A stretch of 64,000 bases of DNA from Chaetorhynchus papuensis (lineage: Eukaryota; Chordata; Aves; Passeriformes; Rhipiduridae). The notes beneath the pieces were generated by a model. That model saw only the letters and a program-made list of their open reading frames with translations, had not been told where the DNA came from and did not search any database. The translations under genes were made by a program, and so were the position numbers. Positions 44,579 through 56,900 of this stretch are shown piece by piece. Every line of letters begins with the position of its first letter. Positions within the stretch are counted from its first letter, which is position 1. The stretch is taken from the NCBI GenBank assembly GCA_013396525.1, contig VWYX01000777.1:62001-126000 (forward strand). The letters run 5' to 3'.

Positions 44579-45282
44579 TAGTTAACTACCCCGTGAAAGT
44601 TTTTTTTCTATTTTAAAATACTTATAAGCTAGTAGAATTTAAAGTTTTATTGAGCAGATTTGAGTCCAGCTCATTGCTGCTTTGTCCATTCTACATTTTG
44701 AGTGAATGAAATGTCACTTTGCCTTGAAGCAGAGAGCAAACTGCAATTCTACCTAGTTAAGAGTAATTGAGGTAGAAACAACAGACAACCCTATGAAACT
44801 TCTTTCATTCAGTATTTAACACAAATGGTCTGAGAACTCCAGGACTCAGGCATATAGGCTTAGTAGAAGGAAGATGAACAGAGTATTATTTTTGGCCCCT
44901 TTTCCAAGGACATTTACTCAGACTTTTTTCCACTGTTCCCTGTTCTACCTATGGCCTCCATCAAACAAGTAATGTCCCAAGAATCCGTGTCTAAGGAGAG
45001 TTCTTGCACTGCCCAAAGGATACAAATCTGAATCCACTCAAGCCAAAGAAGGTATGAAATCTGTCTCTAACTGCAAGCTCCATTTTGGAGTAGAGGGGCA
45101 AGAAGAAATGCACTATTTCCACCTTGAATGTACCTGTAAAGCCCTTGAAGGAAGACAGCTGCAGGAATTAGTCCATGTTGTAACCAAGGGGTCATGGCTG
45201 ACACCTGTCTGCAGACAGACCAGTGCTGATTAAGTGTGGTTCACCAAAGTGCCTTGCATGACTCCTGACTCAACCTTCCCCA
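44579..45282. other. Intergenic, between CR1 fragments
   Basis: About 700 bp with no gene. I did not recognise CR1 or any other repeat here, so the flanking CR1 pieces are not simply one continuous element. Confidence 0.7.
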
Positions 45283-45777
45283 TGAAGAAGCCACGCTGAC
45301 TGTCTTGAATCACCTCCCTGTGCTCCCTGTGCCTTTAGCATAGCTTCTACGACAATCTGTTCCATGACCTTCCCAGGCACAGAGGTGAGGCTGACAGGTC
45401 AGAAGTTCCCAGGGTCCTTCTTTGTACCCTTTCTAAAGATGGGCACGATTGTTTGCCTTTTTCCAGTCACCTGGGACTTCACCTGACTGCCATGACATTT
45501 CAAATATCATGGAGAGTGCCTTGGAAACTACATCAACCAATTCCCTCAGACTCTGGGATGTACCTCATTGGCTCCCCCAGACTTATGTACATTTCGGTTC
45601 CTCAGTGGGTCATGAACTCGATCTTTACTTACAGTTGGAGGGACTTTGCTCCTCCAGCCCCCATCCTACTGTTCATCCTCTTGAGAGGTGTAGGAAAAGA
45701 GGTTTCCATTGAGGACTGATGCAAAAAAGCTCTTGATTAACAGCCTTTTTTTCATCCTTCTGTGCCGGAGTGACTCT
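45283..45777 (-). mobile_element. CR1 LINE fragment (reverse-transcriptase, N-terminal side), minus strand
   Basis: Reverse-complemented, this reads as decayed CR1 ORF2. A PGDWKKAN-like stretch is followed by KKDPGNF, PVSLTSVPGKVMEQI and REVIQDSQRGFFMGK, with several stops. Plus-strand anchors are ggtcatggaaca (as tgttccatgacc) and tgcctgggaa. The right edge abuts a plus-strand CR1 piece at about 45778. See the finding on the inverted pair. Confidence 0.8.
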
Positions 45778-46435
45778 TATCAGTGGACAAGGGAAGAGCT
45801 ACAGATGTCATTTATCTGGACTTCTGTAAAGCCTTTGACAGGGGCCTCCACAAAATCCTTCTCCCTACACTAGAGAGAGATAGATTTCATGGGTGGGCTG
45901 TTAGGTGGATAAGGAGGTGGTTGGATGATCACATCCAGAGGGTAGCGGTCAACAGCTCAGAGTCATGATGACATCAGGAGAAGTGGTGTCCCTCAGGGGT
46001 CTGTACTGGGACCAGTGCTATTTAATATTTAAACAATAAATAATAATATAATATTTAATATTTAAATAATTGTTAATATAAATATTTTTTATTAATTTAA
46101 TATCTCCATGACATAGACAAAGGGACCAAGTGTACCCTCAGCAAATTTGCAGATGACCCCAAGCCGAGTGGTGTTGTTTACACACCTGAAGGATGGGATG
46201 CCATCCAGAGGGACCTGGACAAACTCCAGAAGTAGGGCCATGGGAATTTCATGAGGTTTAACAAGACCAAGTGCAAGGTGCTGCACTTGGGTTGGGGCAA
46301 CCCCCAGTATCAACACAGGCTGGGGATGAGCAGACTGAGAGCAGCCCTGGCAGGAAGGACTTGGGGGTGCTGCCAGATGAGAGGCTGGATGAGAGCCAAA
46401 CATGTCCTGGGCTGCATCCATCTGGATCACAGCTC
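45778..46435 (+). mobile_element. CR1 LINE fragment (reverse-transcriptase, catalytic part), plus strand
   Basis: The plus-strand open frames read DKGRATDVIYLDFCKAFD (45783 on) and, further along, CTLSKFADD (the FADD catalytic motif of reverse transcriptase, near 46132-46160), then MRFNKTKCKVLHLGWGNPQ (46251 on). These are typical CR1 ORF2 motifs. Frameshifts and stops show it is dead. It is interrupted by an A/T-only stretch at about 46018-46104 and loses similarity before the usual C-terminal region, so it is also 3'-truncated. Confidence 0.85.
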
Positions 46436-49400
46436 TGCACACATCAGCTGTGAACATCCACACCAAGGTACCTACAGCCTCCAACAAGGAGTCTACATGT
46501 ATCACTGAAAGCTCTGCACAAACTCCACATATCAGACAACCAAGAGGTTGGTGCCTCAGTTTCTTTTCATAGCTCTTGCCAATTTTTAGCATTAAATGGC
46601 TTTCAAGCCCACACAAGCCTTCATAAAAATACTAAAAACATGAAGTCCCCATTAACCCAAGCATGCCGAAGCAGACACAAATTTTGGCAGCATTACTCAT
46701 TCTCACACAGCTGCAGTGGGGGAGAATAAAAATCAGAGAAGCACAGCGCAATATCCAGTGCAGTTGCAAAGCAGGAAAACGGGATCTTTGCTTTGATCTT
46801 ACAGAAAAAAGTTTACGAGAAAGATAATGAGAATTATTTCCCCTCATGTAAGGAGAAAACTTGCTGATAATCAAAAGCTTACTAATTGCCAATGCCCAGC
46901 ATCCATTGCTAAACCTGCTAACACACTTCTAAAACTTCATACACAAGCAAGTTAGGCATTGGAAGCAGTCACCCAGGAGTCACGGCTATCAGTAAGAACA
47001 TGACCTTAGAACAAGAGCAAACAGTCTCATTTAGCATTATCAAAGCTGAGCCATATGCCTTTCTAGACTTTTTGCTGCAGATGGTCATTTATCAGTTTCT
47101 TATATTCTTATATGCTTGGACTGAAACCTTCAGTGTGAAGAAAAGCACTGAGAAGCCCAATTATGTGAATGAGTCATTCTATCCTTAATCCCCAGGGTCC
47201 CAATTGGAAAACACGCTAAGCAAGATGAATTGCTTTCAGAGCTTGAATTTAACTTTGAAGAATATGTAGGGAAAGATTGTGCTGCTGCATCAAAAAGTTT
47301 GTTTTGTAATTTCATCGTTTTCTAGAGAACTTGAAGCACTGACAGTAATTTATAGCATAAAAGTTCAAGGGCCTCCTGTTTAAACAACTAATACACCATG
47401 ATGGCCATATAGGTAACAGGAACTTCTGCTTTGGCTTTCACTGGGGAAAAATACCTCCACTTACAGAGAAAAAGACTAAAAATATAATTAGCCTGACAAC
47501 TGGAGCCTGATTGCATGTATTGAGTTTTTCTGGGTTTAAAGCCAAACACTGTTCAGTACCACTAAAATTTCACAGAACTCACCTCCAAAAACTCAGTGTA
47601 GCTGTTCAGAAACAACTAGAAAGAGGGAGAACAAAGTTGACTTTGGCTGAGTTGGATTAGACACCTAAAGTGTTTCAATCCACATCTTTCACTGATTGCC
47701 CACCTCAAGAGCTGGAGGAGGCTGAGGAAGCTGGAAAGCCATCTAACCTGGGCAACAGAAAAGATAAAGACAAAAGATGCGCTTGACGTCCCAAGAAAAC
47801 AAAAACAACAAAACAGCTACAGAAAAAGAAATCACTAGCCCCAAAACCACACAAACACACAGCCAACAACAATGGGAACTTACCAGCTCAGATTCAGGTA
47901 CGCATAGAAGCAAAATGTGAGGAATTTTGAAAATTAGAGGAAGATAGCTATTAAAAGTAGAGAGCAGCTGAGGCAGAGAGAGGTTTTGTTTAAGTCTGAG
48001 AAGTATATCTTAGTAACAGCTCCAAAGTCTTTTAGTAGGTCATGTCTTAAGTATTTTAGACACTTAAATTCATAGTCTAGAGGCTTCTTCTGATTTAGGG
48101 TGGGCTAATTCTTGCTCACTGTGGAAGCTTTTCCAAGAGCTAGATGTGGAGCTATGTTCCCCAAGTTAATGTCCCATCTTATTTGGGAGATAGCAAACCT
48201 TTCTAAGCTGTCCTCAACAGCCTTCCTAAAAGGAAAATATTTTCCTTCTTAAAAGGGCTACTAGAATCCATGTGCATCACTATTGCTACCTTGACTTTTC
48301 TATTGGCCACCCTAAAAATCCTCCAATCAATATTTTAACATGATGAGGAAGTAAGACAGACTCAAAATTAGGCCCCCTCAGTCCCACGGGGACAGCAGCT
48401 CATTTCTCCTCCATTTCTTCAGTTCTAGGTGACGTTAATAAATTCTGTTGCCAAAGCTCTGCTAAACAGCCTACAGACACTTTGCCTCACAGCACAAGCA
48501 CACAGGAGGATTTGTATCTCCAGAAGGCAATGGTATTCGCACTTATTGTTAAAACAAGTGGAGAAAAGGTCGTGCATTAAGGGGCTGATATTCAGCCCCA
48601 GCTGTATCTGAATTCAGATATTACTGAGTCACCTCTCAAACAAGGAAAATGTACAGTTATACTGTATTTTAAATGCCAGATATTACTTCCCTGTATCTGG
48701 AGTGAAGCATGTAATTTTAAGCACCCCTGAGGTTTAGAGTCTTTGTTTGGGGTTCTTTGTGGGGGTTTTTTTTGGCTATAACTAGTAAATTCTCTTGGGA
48801 AAAGGCAAGTATCTTCCCCCCTATTCATACTTGTTTTAACTACTCTGCCAAAAATTTGTTCAACTCAATCCATTTTAGTACCCTGTACAAAAAGAATTGT
48901 CCTCAGGTAAAAGACTCAGGAGTGCCTAGTTTGGCCCACCTCTCACAGGAGGGTAAGAGTCTAAAGGGAAGCTTGTAACAAACAGGTTTTGTCTAGCTCT
49001 TTACACAGTTAGCAGAAAAAGATGCTCTAAGTATGAAGGGTATATTGAACAGTTCCATCCAGGGACTAGTGTACAAAGCTGAAAAATATTTCACTCCTAT
49101 ATTGTGTTTAAGTAGGCTTTGCAACTGAGAACAGCTTGACCTGTTGATATCCACTAACAGAAACACATACAGATTTTCAAAGAAGAAGAGAAAATTTAAG
49201 AAGGAATCCTCTGAAAAGAACTTCTCAGGGTAATTCCAAACAATGGGTTTGTTTTCTCCATGTTTCCCTTGTATTGTTCATTTATCACAAGCTTAACTCT
49301 GTGGTACCTTACTTCAGGATCAGCAGGGCCCTTATGGTCTCCCCTGTTCCCACCTGTGTGGGTATTTCATGCACACCCACAGGATGTACCACATTGTTCA

Positions 49401-51950
49401 GCCCTGTCAGCAGCTCCTTCACTGCAGAAAACATGCCGTGAGCCCCTAAGAGCCAAATCAGTTTTTCAAATTGTGCCTTGCAGTTCCCAGTACCCAATGA
49501 CTTCTGACACTGCTGAAGACACAGTATTTAACAAAAGAATTTAAAAATGAAGCTTTGTAGGAGCATCAAAAGCCAAAACTTGTAACCCCCATGATCAAAA
49601 CCATCTAAACAACACAGAGGTGAACAAACTTTTTAAAAAGAGCCAAGAGAGGCAGCTGAAAAGGCAATTCTTGGAAGGGAGCACAGAGCGTACAAAGATG
49701 TCCTATTGGCAAGCTTGTGCCATTTATTTCAGCAAGAGTTGAAAGACAAAAAGGAGAATGGCACAGTACAACAGGAAAGCAAGGACAGCTATGAACTCCA
49801 GGAGCTGGAAAGCATACAGAAATGAGGAAAAGAAGGAGCAAACTCTGGCAAGTAAGATTATCCAGAAGTGTTTGAGGACCAATTTACAGACATCAAAAAT
49901 TAAAGTTTATTTTAAAATACATTAAAAGCAGAAAGTTCTGCCAGAGAAACTATAAATATGAGACTAGTGGAAGATCAAGGTGTAACAGGAACCTTGGAGA
50001 ATTCCAGACTAGCAGATCTCTTCCCCACTGGGTCTGCGTCCACTGTGGGAAAAGCAGAGATGTTTCACTGCTTTCCAAATGGCTTAACATGCAAATCACA
50101 CCATAAAAAGATAATAGTGAACAAGAATAAACAGTATCAAGGTCAATATGGCACTGGCTCAACAATTCTAAATCACTTAAGGATCAGAGACCCAGGTCTT
50201 CAGAGTCTTAGCCAACTAAAACCTCCTCAGCACCTCAAGACTAACCACTGGCAAAGACAGAATACTGAGCAAGATGAACCAAGCACCAGCTTCTCACAGA
50301 TGCATATTCTTTTACAAAAGAATGAAAACACTAATAGCAGAAGCAACAGCAAGCAATTGAGACAATTGAGACTGTTAAACTGAGATTGCTAAACCATCAA
50401 TGTGGTCCACTGCTTGTAAAATGAGAACTGAATCAAATCACATGGCACCAGCTTGGGCATTTGCACATTCTCTGTACAATCTTTTCATGTTTTCTTTGTT
50501 CCCAAACATAAGAGACAAAAGAGCACCTGCCAACATGACCATTATCAAAAACATTAATCCAAAGAGCTTGGTCTTATCTAACAAAAAAGCAGATCTCCCA
50601 TGGGCACTGTGACATTAGGAGTATAATCAACATCAGGGGACAAAAGCTACTCATTTCTGCTGTCAACCAGACAGTTACAGAATAGGGACAGAAATTCAGG
50701 GTCAGGTAGAAATATTAGCTTAGAATTACTGCCTAAACATAACTAGATTAGTATTTCCTGAAAGACAGGTTTACACAGAAGCCAGTTCAAGAAAAAAAGG
50801 AGGGGGGGGAGGGGGGTAAGTGTCCTATATGTTAAACAGAGTTTTTATCAAGATTTCCCACAAAAAAGGAAAACCATTTTAGCAGTTTGGAGCAGCGAAT
50901 AAAGGTGTGGAGGAGATATACTAGTGCCTTTTCCCAATTTTTATGAATTATTTCAGTTCTGCTCCTTCACTGTTTTGTTAAATAAATGAAACAAGATGTT
51001 TTCAAGATGGACTAAAAGTTCATTTGACTCAAGGGTGTTTTGGGTTGGTTTTTTACAGTGTTCATTTCAGCATGATACAGGAGCTTTCATACAGCTACAT
51101 TGAAGGAAGTTTTCAGTTTGGTGTCTGAATGAGGGAGAAGTTATTTTTACTGCCCTGTTTCTGAAATTGCTTTTCATCTCTGTTAGTATATGGCAGTGCT
51201 GTCAGCTGTGTCCTACAATGAAGTTCCTTCTACACTTTTTAAAGGCAACCCAACACTGAAGAAATATTATTTCCTACAGTAGAAATCACTGCTACTGGAG
51301 CACTCTGGCATTGTTTTGTCAATGTGTTAATTTGCAGTGTCAAATCTTAAAAGTAAGTCATGGGCAGCAAAGTATTAGATGTAATTGAAAACCTCCCTTA
51401 CTACTTCAGAGCTCTAATCACCCCTTCTACTATCCCTCCTTTATCTAACATTAAATATAAAACCCAGTAAAGCTGATATCAAACTACAGCCCGAAGTTAG
51501 TAATGCAGTCTCTCAAAAGTACATAGACTATGCGAATGAATAAATAAAACTGAATTATGTTTGCTTCCCTTTTCAGAGAACATCATAGGTGAAAGGAAGA
51601 GTTTTTTTCCTCTGAATAGTCCTTCTAAGTATTTCTATTTCTACATAGTGAAATTAGTCCAGACTCAGTGAAGTGTCTTTTCACTGGGATTTACAAAAAG
51701 TCAAATATACCTTTTATTAAACTAACAATAAATAACTACTATGTCAGATACACTTATGACTCAACAAGTTTTTATCCATCAATATTTTTATATTTCAGCA
51801 CCATTCCATGACACTTCTACTCACATTTCTCCCCTCCAGAACTCCAGTTTTGTCTCTCCTTTAGGTGCTTTACTTCCCTAACTCTACCTCTAGGCTCTTT
51901 ACCAGAGTAGATCAGCATGTGGGGAACAGCTGGCGGCCTGGCATTGACAT
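46436..51950. other. Intergenic
   Basis: No gene recognised. A G-rich tract (50799-50817, runs of seven and six G) and ordinary A/T-rich sequence are all I see. The longest open frame (49958-50383, plus, 141 codons) has no recognisable motif and no splice or promoter context. Confidence 0.75.
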
Positions 51951-54900
51951 AATTCCTTTCCTTTCCTTTTTTCCTTTACACTCTGACCCATACTGCTGCC
52001 CCTAACTCAGCTGTGGATCTTGCAGACAGCAAGGAGAGCCATCTCCCAGAGCTCATCCTGCTTTCCATCCAGCAGCAGCTGGGGAGCCTGTCTAACCAGC
52101 GCTGCTCACACGGAGAGCCTGAGTGCCAAAAACTCTTCTTGCGGTCACAAGGGGCCGCTGTTAACTGTTATAATCCAGGCAAGAGAGTTCGGGAAGCCTT
52201 CCATACATCAGCATCACGCGAAATTCTCAGAGTAATGAAATTGAGTGTTCAGAAATACAGGAACAGCTCCTGAAATAGAAGACATATAGGTTTCTTCCAG
52301 GTGAGAGATATCTTTTTTTTTTCTTGTTTGGTACAGGATTTGGATTACTGCTATTGTTATCAGGGAACGGAACCAGCATAACAATACTATGCTGCTTATT
52401 AAGAGGCCACAAGTAATATTTGCACTGACCTTTAGATAGTGCAGAAGGCATGCCAGCCTGAATTAGTGAAACTGGATAGTGTCTTGGTTGCCCAGTACAC
52501 AAATTAGCAAGAAAAACTATTCCCTGGGGAAAACAAGCACATAAAGACTTTAAAGTAATGTGCATGCAAGCTTTGATCATAGCCAAAATACAGGATATGA
52601 TGCTGAATGACACTGGACAGATGAAAGAAACCCAGGGATCCACTGTATTTCAGACCATAGGATGGTATCAAACTGTGCAGCTGAGAAATCATCACCTAGT
52701 CTGACACATCTAGACCAATGATTCCCTTATGATTATTTGTATTACTAAAGCAGCAAGACAGGAAGGGAACCTCAGTCTGAACCTGATTCATTATTATTCC
52801 CTGAAGCATCTTACAAAAGTATTTTTCCCAGCTCAAATTAAAATATAAATGGATTTTAAAATGACTGCAATTTGTCTTCAACTTGCAATCACAACACCAG
52901 GCTGGTTTCTTGTGCTTGAAGGATCTGTTCAAACATGTTTCTGCTATTCCAGCTATACTATCAACTTTGGAACTTGCCCAAATGAATTGTCAGCCTCTCA
53001 GGCTGAAGAAGCCTGCACCCAGCAGGTCTACATGTCTGCTTGTGCTCACTGTTGCTTGGGCAGGAGAAATACCCAAGACAGTACTCAGAAAACTAGGATT
53101 ACAGAACATTGCTCAGTTTGAACTTCAGTGCATGTTGCTGTTCACATACCAATAAACTTCAAGTTTAAGCTACAGAGAGGGGTCCCTCCTCCCATTTTAG
53201 AGAGCCAGGCATCAGTAAGAGTGAAACAAGTGATCACATTATTCCTCTGAGGTAAAAAGAATCTAAACTGACAAGCAAATTAGTAAAGACAAGTGATAAA
53301 ATTGTCACACAGTCCTGACTGCTGCACAAACTGACTGGAGGTGGGCATTAGAAGGAGCAGTAGTCAGTCCAGAATCTGCATTAGTAAACAATATCAAAAA
53401 TGTGGTGAATTATCTTCTCCAGGACAATAATAAAACCAACACAAGGAAGTCACAGTGAGACCTGGACTAATATCTGTTCTTTCATCATGCTTACATGCAC
53501 CTTCTCCACCTCCTTTTCAGGAAACTGGATTAGAACACAGACATTTTTATGGTCAGTCTGGCCTCTCACACAGGCTCATGTCCCTTCAAGTCAGCCCCCC
53601 AAAGCAGCTCAGCTCTTTGCAAGATTCCCACTTCCCACACAGCTCCAGCCAGACAAGCAGCTCTTTTGCAGCTCACCTCTCCTGGAGGCATTACCCTCAA
53701 CAAAACTTCTCCTCTCTGCCTGTTCCCAAACGAAGGCTGTGCCAGTCTTCCCATACCCTCACCTTAAACCTACCTAACCCTCAGGTGCAATGCAGGACAC
53801 TGAGGACACACACTCTTATTAACCCCTCCTTATCAACATGCAGTACTTGATGTGAAGCTTCATTGGAGTAAGTTTTCAGCAAGGATCTGAAGAAGATTCA
53901 CATGACAATCTAGATGGGGGGGCAGGAAAGGCAATCATAGATTTCAGGAGTTTGTGGCTTCAGTTACAAAGGGAAGAAATAACAGGCCTTTTACAATTAG
54001 AATTGAGCCCAAGCAGCTCAGAAACAACTGTAAGATAAAAGTGTAGCCCTTTGCTTTATTAGTCATCAAAACAGACAGAAACTGATGTCAGAATGAGACA
54101 GACTAATTCCCTTCCAAATATATGCACTGCAGATTGCTTAAAGCCTCTATGCATTCCCTTCAACCATGACCCCACTGTTCAAATTCCCACTCTGGCTAAT
54201 CTCCAGCTTGAACACATCCTTCTTGCCACTGTGTATTTGCAGTCTTCACAGAACAATAAGCAACACCACATTATCCTTTAAGATTTACCCCCTGGTAAAT
54301 CCCCTTGCTAGACTCATCTAGCTTGTTAAAGAAATTCTCTTCCTGTATTTACTGCAGATAAATTTGGGTCAGCAATAACAGCATTTTTTTGTGTACATAT
54401 TGGTTTCTTTATAATTCCCTTTCTTAAATTGTTCACATTTATCCTTGTTTACTCATCACCATATATCCTGACTCTCACAATCAGGTTGAAAGTTTACAAT
54501 TTTCCAGTTCTGTCAGCCAGCAAATAGACCTCAAAAATCTTAACACCAATTCTCTTGTGACTGATTCAGCTCCTAAAACATACAGTTCATTGGTTTTAAC
54601 AGCACATTTTCTTTCACACCAGATATGGTGTACAGCTGCACATGACACCAAATGCAGAACAGTTTTCCTGAAATAGCAAAATAATAGTTGTAAACAACAT
54701 AGTATTTGTATAGTATGTGCTCTGAAGTTGTTGCTTTATCTAGAAGACCAAAATTTACACAGACTCTTTCTGGAGGTTTTTCGTCCTCATGTATATTTTT
54801 GTGTGTTGTGTATAAGGGCATTTCCTTGGTCTGTAAGTAGTTTGTTTGTCATCCATATCATTTTTTTAACACGCTGCATTGCTGAGGGAGCGGCACCTCA

Positions 54901-56700
54901 GGGTTTCACCGGCTCTTTGCTGTAATTGCTGTAATTGCTAATACTCTGTTCCACCATGAAGGATATCTGTTTACTGTATTGTAACAGCATCCTTAAGGGT
55001 GCATAGTGAATACATATTTAGAGAGAGAGAGAAAATTACCTTGAAGAGCAAATACAAAGGTAGAGGTGGACTAAAGGCTACAGCAATAAGAGAGTCCAAT
55101 ACAAAGACAGTTAAACCAATAGAGAAAGGCAGAAAAATGGGGTAACTTTGTAGAGCACCCACCAACACTTAATAACATGTAGTTGGAAGGGACAACTACA
55201 TCAAGTAGGGAAAAACATCTTTTTTTTTAAGCTTTTGGCTATTATGTAACTTCTTTACAGTTTAGTTGTCCAAAGGGCTTTGCCCATAAGAAAAGATACA
55301 AAGCCATTCTAGGAGACAGCCTTGCAAGATACATGGATGCTACATTTTCAGGGACACCTCAAAGCCACTAAAAAAAAATCCCATAACTGTCAAAAACCCG
55401 AAACAAACAAACAAAATAAACCAAAGAAAAAAACAACCACCCAAACAAGCAAAGAAGCCCCCAACAAAAAACCAGCCAACCAAAACAAACAAACAAAAAA
55501 CCCAATAAAAACCCCCAAACAAACAAACGAAAACCAGTTCTGGATGTGTCCAGACAATGTAATCAAGAAGATCAGACATGTTCAGTGCACTGTGCTGGAG
55601 TACCATAGTCTGTCCTGGCCAGCACTGGTCAGCTCTGCTGCCCTTTCCCTCACATTCCTCTGATAAATCCAGCTCCTCACCTCTCCACTACCTTCTGCTT
55701 GTACAGCCTTTAGAACCAAACCAAGGAGTCCATGTGAGACAGCAGTTGAACTTACCCACAAAAAAACCCCAAATACTTCAAAGAGCTGAAAAAATGAGGG
55801 TGATTAGAGGGCAAAAAGTTAATTCCCATTTTTCTTTATGAAGAACAATATTGTGTTCGTGGCATTCTCTAAACCAGTGAAGCATTGCTATGATTCTACA
55901 ACCCACTGAGATTTTTTACCTTTCATAAGTATTTGATCAGAAAAGATACATTCTCCACCCCCCACCTACCTTTTTTCGAGTACTCATTCCTCCTCCTAAC
56001 TACTGAGAGGTCTTTGTCACACTGTTCTACTGTGGAGGAAGATATCTTCTCTCTCCTTAGACACAGCATCTGCAAATCATCAGTTGCTTCATCTCCCCAA
56101 GAAAAAGTGTGTCTTCTAGTACATGTCATAGCGGGGCTAAGGCTCAGTTTAGAGATATTTTCTTAAGAATTCTGCTGTGTGTATTGATCCAAGCTTTAAG
56201 GTTCATCTGGTGTACTTTAAAATTTCTTCCTTAGCCCTGGAGAAAAATGCAAAGCTAACAACATACAGGGTAATAAGAGATAGAAAATGCCTTCCTTAAT
56301 GATTAAATATATATCTATACTAGGGTTTATCTCCCTGATTCAGCTGTTTACTTGGTTTAAGCAGCAAGCCATTTTCCTTGATTCATCTACTTTTTTTTTT
56401 TTTTTGCTTTCTCCAGGACTTAAGAAATGCATAAATATAATAGCTGTCCAGAGCGAGACGCGTAAATGTCTCTGGTGTTTAAATTGCCTCTCGCATAGCA
56501 TAGGATTTTCTTTTCCAACTCAGCTATCTACTTCTTTGTTTTTCAGTTCTCAAAGTGCAAGATGGGCTTTAGAGGAGAGGATTACAAGATCCATGTTCCC
56601 AGTGTATCCAAATGCCACACATCCAAATTCCATTCTAAAAATCCTTCATTCTAGTCAAAACCAGAACACAACTAGCTTACTAAGGAGAGCCATAAAAAGG
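51951..56700. other. Intergenic with simple repeats
   Basis: Contains a (TTTCC)n-like pyrimidine run at 51954-51976, a short (GA)n at 55019-55032, and an A/C-rich (CAAA)n-type region at about 55370-55535. Between 53455 and 53850 several plus frames are open at once because the region is C-rich. No homology recognised and no gene called. Confidence 0.75.
55370..55535. repeat. A/C-rich low-complexity repeat, (CAAA)n type
   Basis: About 165 bp almost entirely of A and C, built from imperfect CAAA, CCAA and CCCAA units with poly-A runs. It makes an open frame on both strands (lysine/asparagine/proline-rich on plus, phenylalanine/glycine/valine-rich on minus) that should not be read as a protein. 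Confidence 0.85.
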
Positions 56701-56900
56701 CTCTCACAGTGGTAACAAGAACATTTTATTGCTATTAAAGCCATGAATCATCACACAGAAGATTAACTATTAACTTTATCATTACTTCATTTGCTATTAC
56801 CTAAAGTAACAGGAATAATGTTAGGGATAATACAACAGAAAAGGCAGTATGATCAAAGAGGACATGACATCTATCCAGGGCTCGTCCTTCCTCTTCTACC

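Noticed and set aside
46092..46616. 174-codon minus-strand open frame
   Set aside because: It is the antisense of the plus-strand CR1 reverse-transcriptase fragment.
49309..49497. Minus-strand open frame with a possible donor after HEIPTQ
   Set aside because: No recognised family, no paired exon; treated as chance.
49958..50383. 141-codon plus-strand open frame
   Set aside because: Longest frame in the intergenic part but without homology, promoter or splice signals that I can see; composition looks random.
52013..52273. Two overlapping plus-strand open frames
   Set aside because: Overlapping frames in a region without other coding signals; no recognisable protein.
53455..53850. Overlapping open frames in three plus frames and one minus frame
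   Set aside because: Explained by local C-rich composition with few stop codons; simultaneous opening of several frames argues against coding.
54971..55168. Minus-strand hydrophobic open frame with a donor-like AAG/gtaatt at 55040
   Set aside because: No convincing acceptor at the right distance, and T/A-rich sequence readily gives hydrophobic codons.
55179..55199. Perfect 7-bp inverted repeat gtagttg / caactac with a loop resembling CR1 tail text
   Set aside because: Too short and isolated; no CR1 similarity beyond a few bases, so neither an element nor a functional hairpin is claimed.
55340..55663. Lys/Asn/Pro-rich (plus) and Phe/Gly/Val-rich (minus) open frames
   Set aside because: Both arise from the A/C-rich simple repeat.
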